DNA from: Conidiobolus incongruus B7586
Taxonomy: Eukaryota; Entomophthoromycota; Entomophthoromycetes; Entomophthorales; Conidiobolaceae
Length of the DNA: 19,721 nucleotides
Assembly: GCA_000697335.1 (NCBI GenBank)
Contig: JNEM01014817.1
Location: 1-19,721, forward strand
Direction: 5' to 3'
Numbering within the stretch: the stretch's first letter is position 1; every line of letters begins with the position of its first letter. The notes under the pieces are model-generated. The model had not been told where the DNA came from and did not search any database. It saw only the letters and a list, made by a program, of their open reading frames with translations. The translations under genes were made by a program, and so were the position numbers. Below are positions 19,087 through 19,721 of this stretch, piece by piece.

Positions 19087-19721
19087 GTTATTTAATAAAA
19101 TTTATCTCTATACTTTATTATGTAAATTCACATTATTGTTGTATATATACAACTATTAAAGATAAGGTCAATATAATTTATAGCATTGTATTATGCACTA
19201 TAATTTTACTTAGTAACTTTACCAGTATTCATGATTTCAGTTTGTTTCTAAAATTTCAAACTATTTATTCGATATAATATATAATTAAAAACAATCAAGT
19301 TTTCAATTTTCTAATACTCAATTTTTTTTTTGAATTCTTTATAATTCATATTGAATTTAGCAAAAAATCAATTTATTATACTATATTCTCCCTATACAAC
19401 AATTATATCCAATGTTTTCACATTTATCTCATACTTTAAACTGAATTCTTTCAACTCCCATCTATGAGATAATAATTTTTTCAATTTATACTTAAATGCA
19501 AATCTTTCTGAAATGAAAACTGAAACAATAAAATTAAGCATCTATTAAATATTTTTATAAAATATTGATATTTTATACTATATGATCATTAGTAAAATTA
19601 ATTTTATAATATTTTTAAGGTATAATTAAATATATATATAATTATTAATTTTAATTATATTTGAATAAAATAATCATCAAAAACCTTATATTTAAAGGTT
19701 ATAAATATTTTAATATAAATT
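19087..19721. other. AT-rich 3' flank, nothing recognised
   Basis: Downstream of mago the sequence is almost pure A/T with short C-rich words near 19450-19470. No coding frame, RNA gene or repeat is supported. The window ends in unannotated DNA. Confidence 0.5.

Noticed and set aside
1-19721. CRISPR array, plasmid origin, intact transposon or LTR element
   Set aside because: No regularly spaced repeats, transposase, integrase or reverse-transcriptase motif, or paired terminal repeats could be found; the content is ordinary eukaryotic nuclear DNA.

Overview
The window is very AT-rich eukaryotic nuclear DNA. Twenty-six spliceosomal introns can be placed by joining conserved protein reading frames. 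All are 46-61 nt, with GT donors (mostly GTAA) and AG acceptors. The gene content (a fungal-looking MED8, an RFC1 with a BRCT domain, mago nashi, two Arb2/FAM172-type proteins and a CaaX-tailed disordered protein) fits an AT-rich, early-diverging fungus best. This assignment is inferred from protein resemblance and is not proven.

Layout. 1-1950: gene-poor, extremely AT-rich DNA with a diverged repeat pair and, at 201-238, a perfect 38-bp palindrome equal to the Nextera mate-pair junction adapter. That is a library artefact, so bases 1-200 may not truly adjoin the rest. 1952-3960 (-): a decayed multi-exon gene with weak arrestin-like character. 4291-5783 (-): a 477-aa Ser/Pro-rich protein ending in a CaaX box. 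7093-8386 (+): Arb2/FAM172-type protein A, 8 exons. 9313-11877 (-): RFC1, the clamp-loader large subunit, 6 exons. 12985-13804 (+): Mediator subunit 8, 3 exons, with a likely 3'UTR intron. 13956-15340 (-): Arb2/FAM172-type protein B, 7 exons, with two in-frame stops. 17066-17629 (+): a putative secreted, cysteine-poor protein. 18349-19086 (+): mago nashi, 6 exons. The gaps between genes are AT-rich with few signals.

The named genes belong to ordinary nuclear processes: DNA replication (RFC1), transcription (MED8), and exon-junction-complex mRNA handling (mago). They do not form an operon-like system. The most unusual content is the pair of Arb2/FAM172-type paralogues. They flank RFC1-MED8 and share six intron positions and phases, yet both have lost the family's HSYGG nucleophile elbow, and copy B has two stops in an otherwise intact spliced frame. 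The repeat-bearing CaaX protein is the other unexplained gene. No RNA genes, CRISPR arrays or intact mobile elements were recognised.
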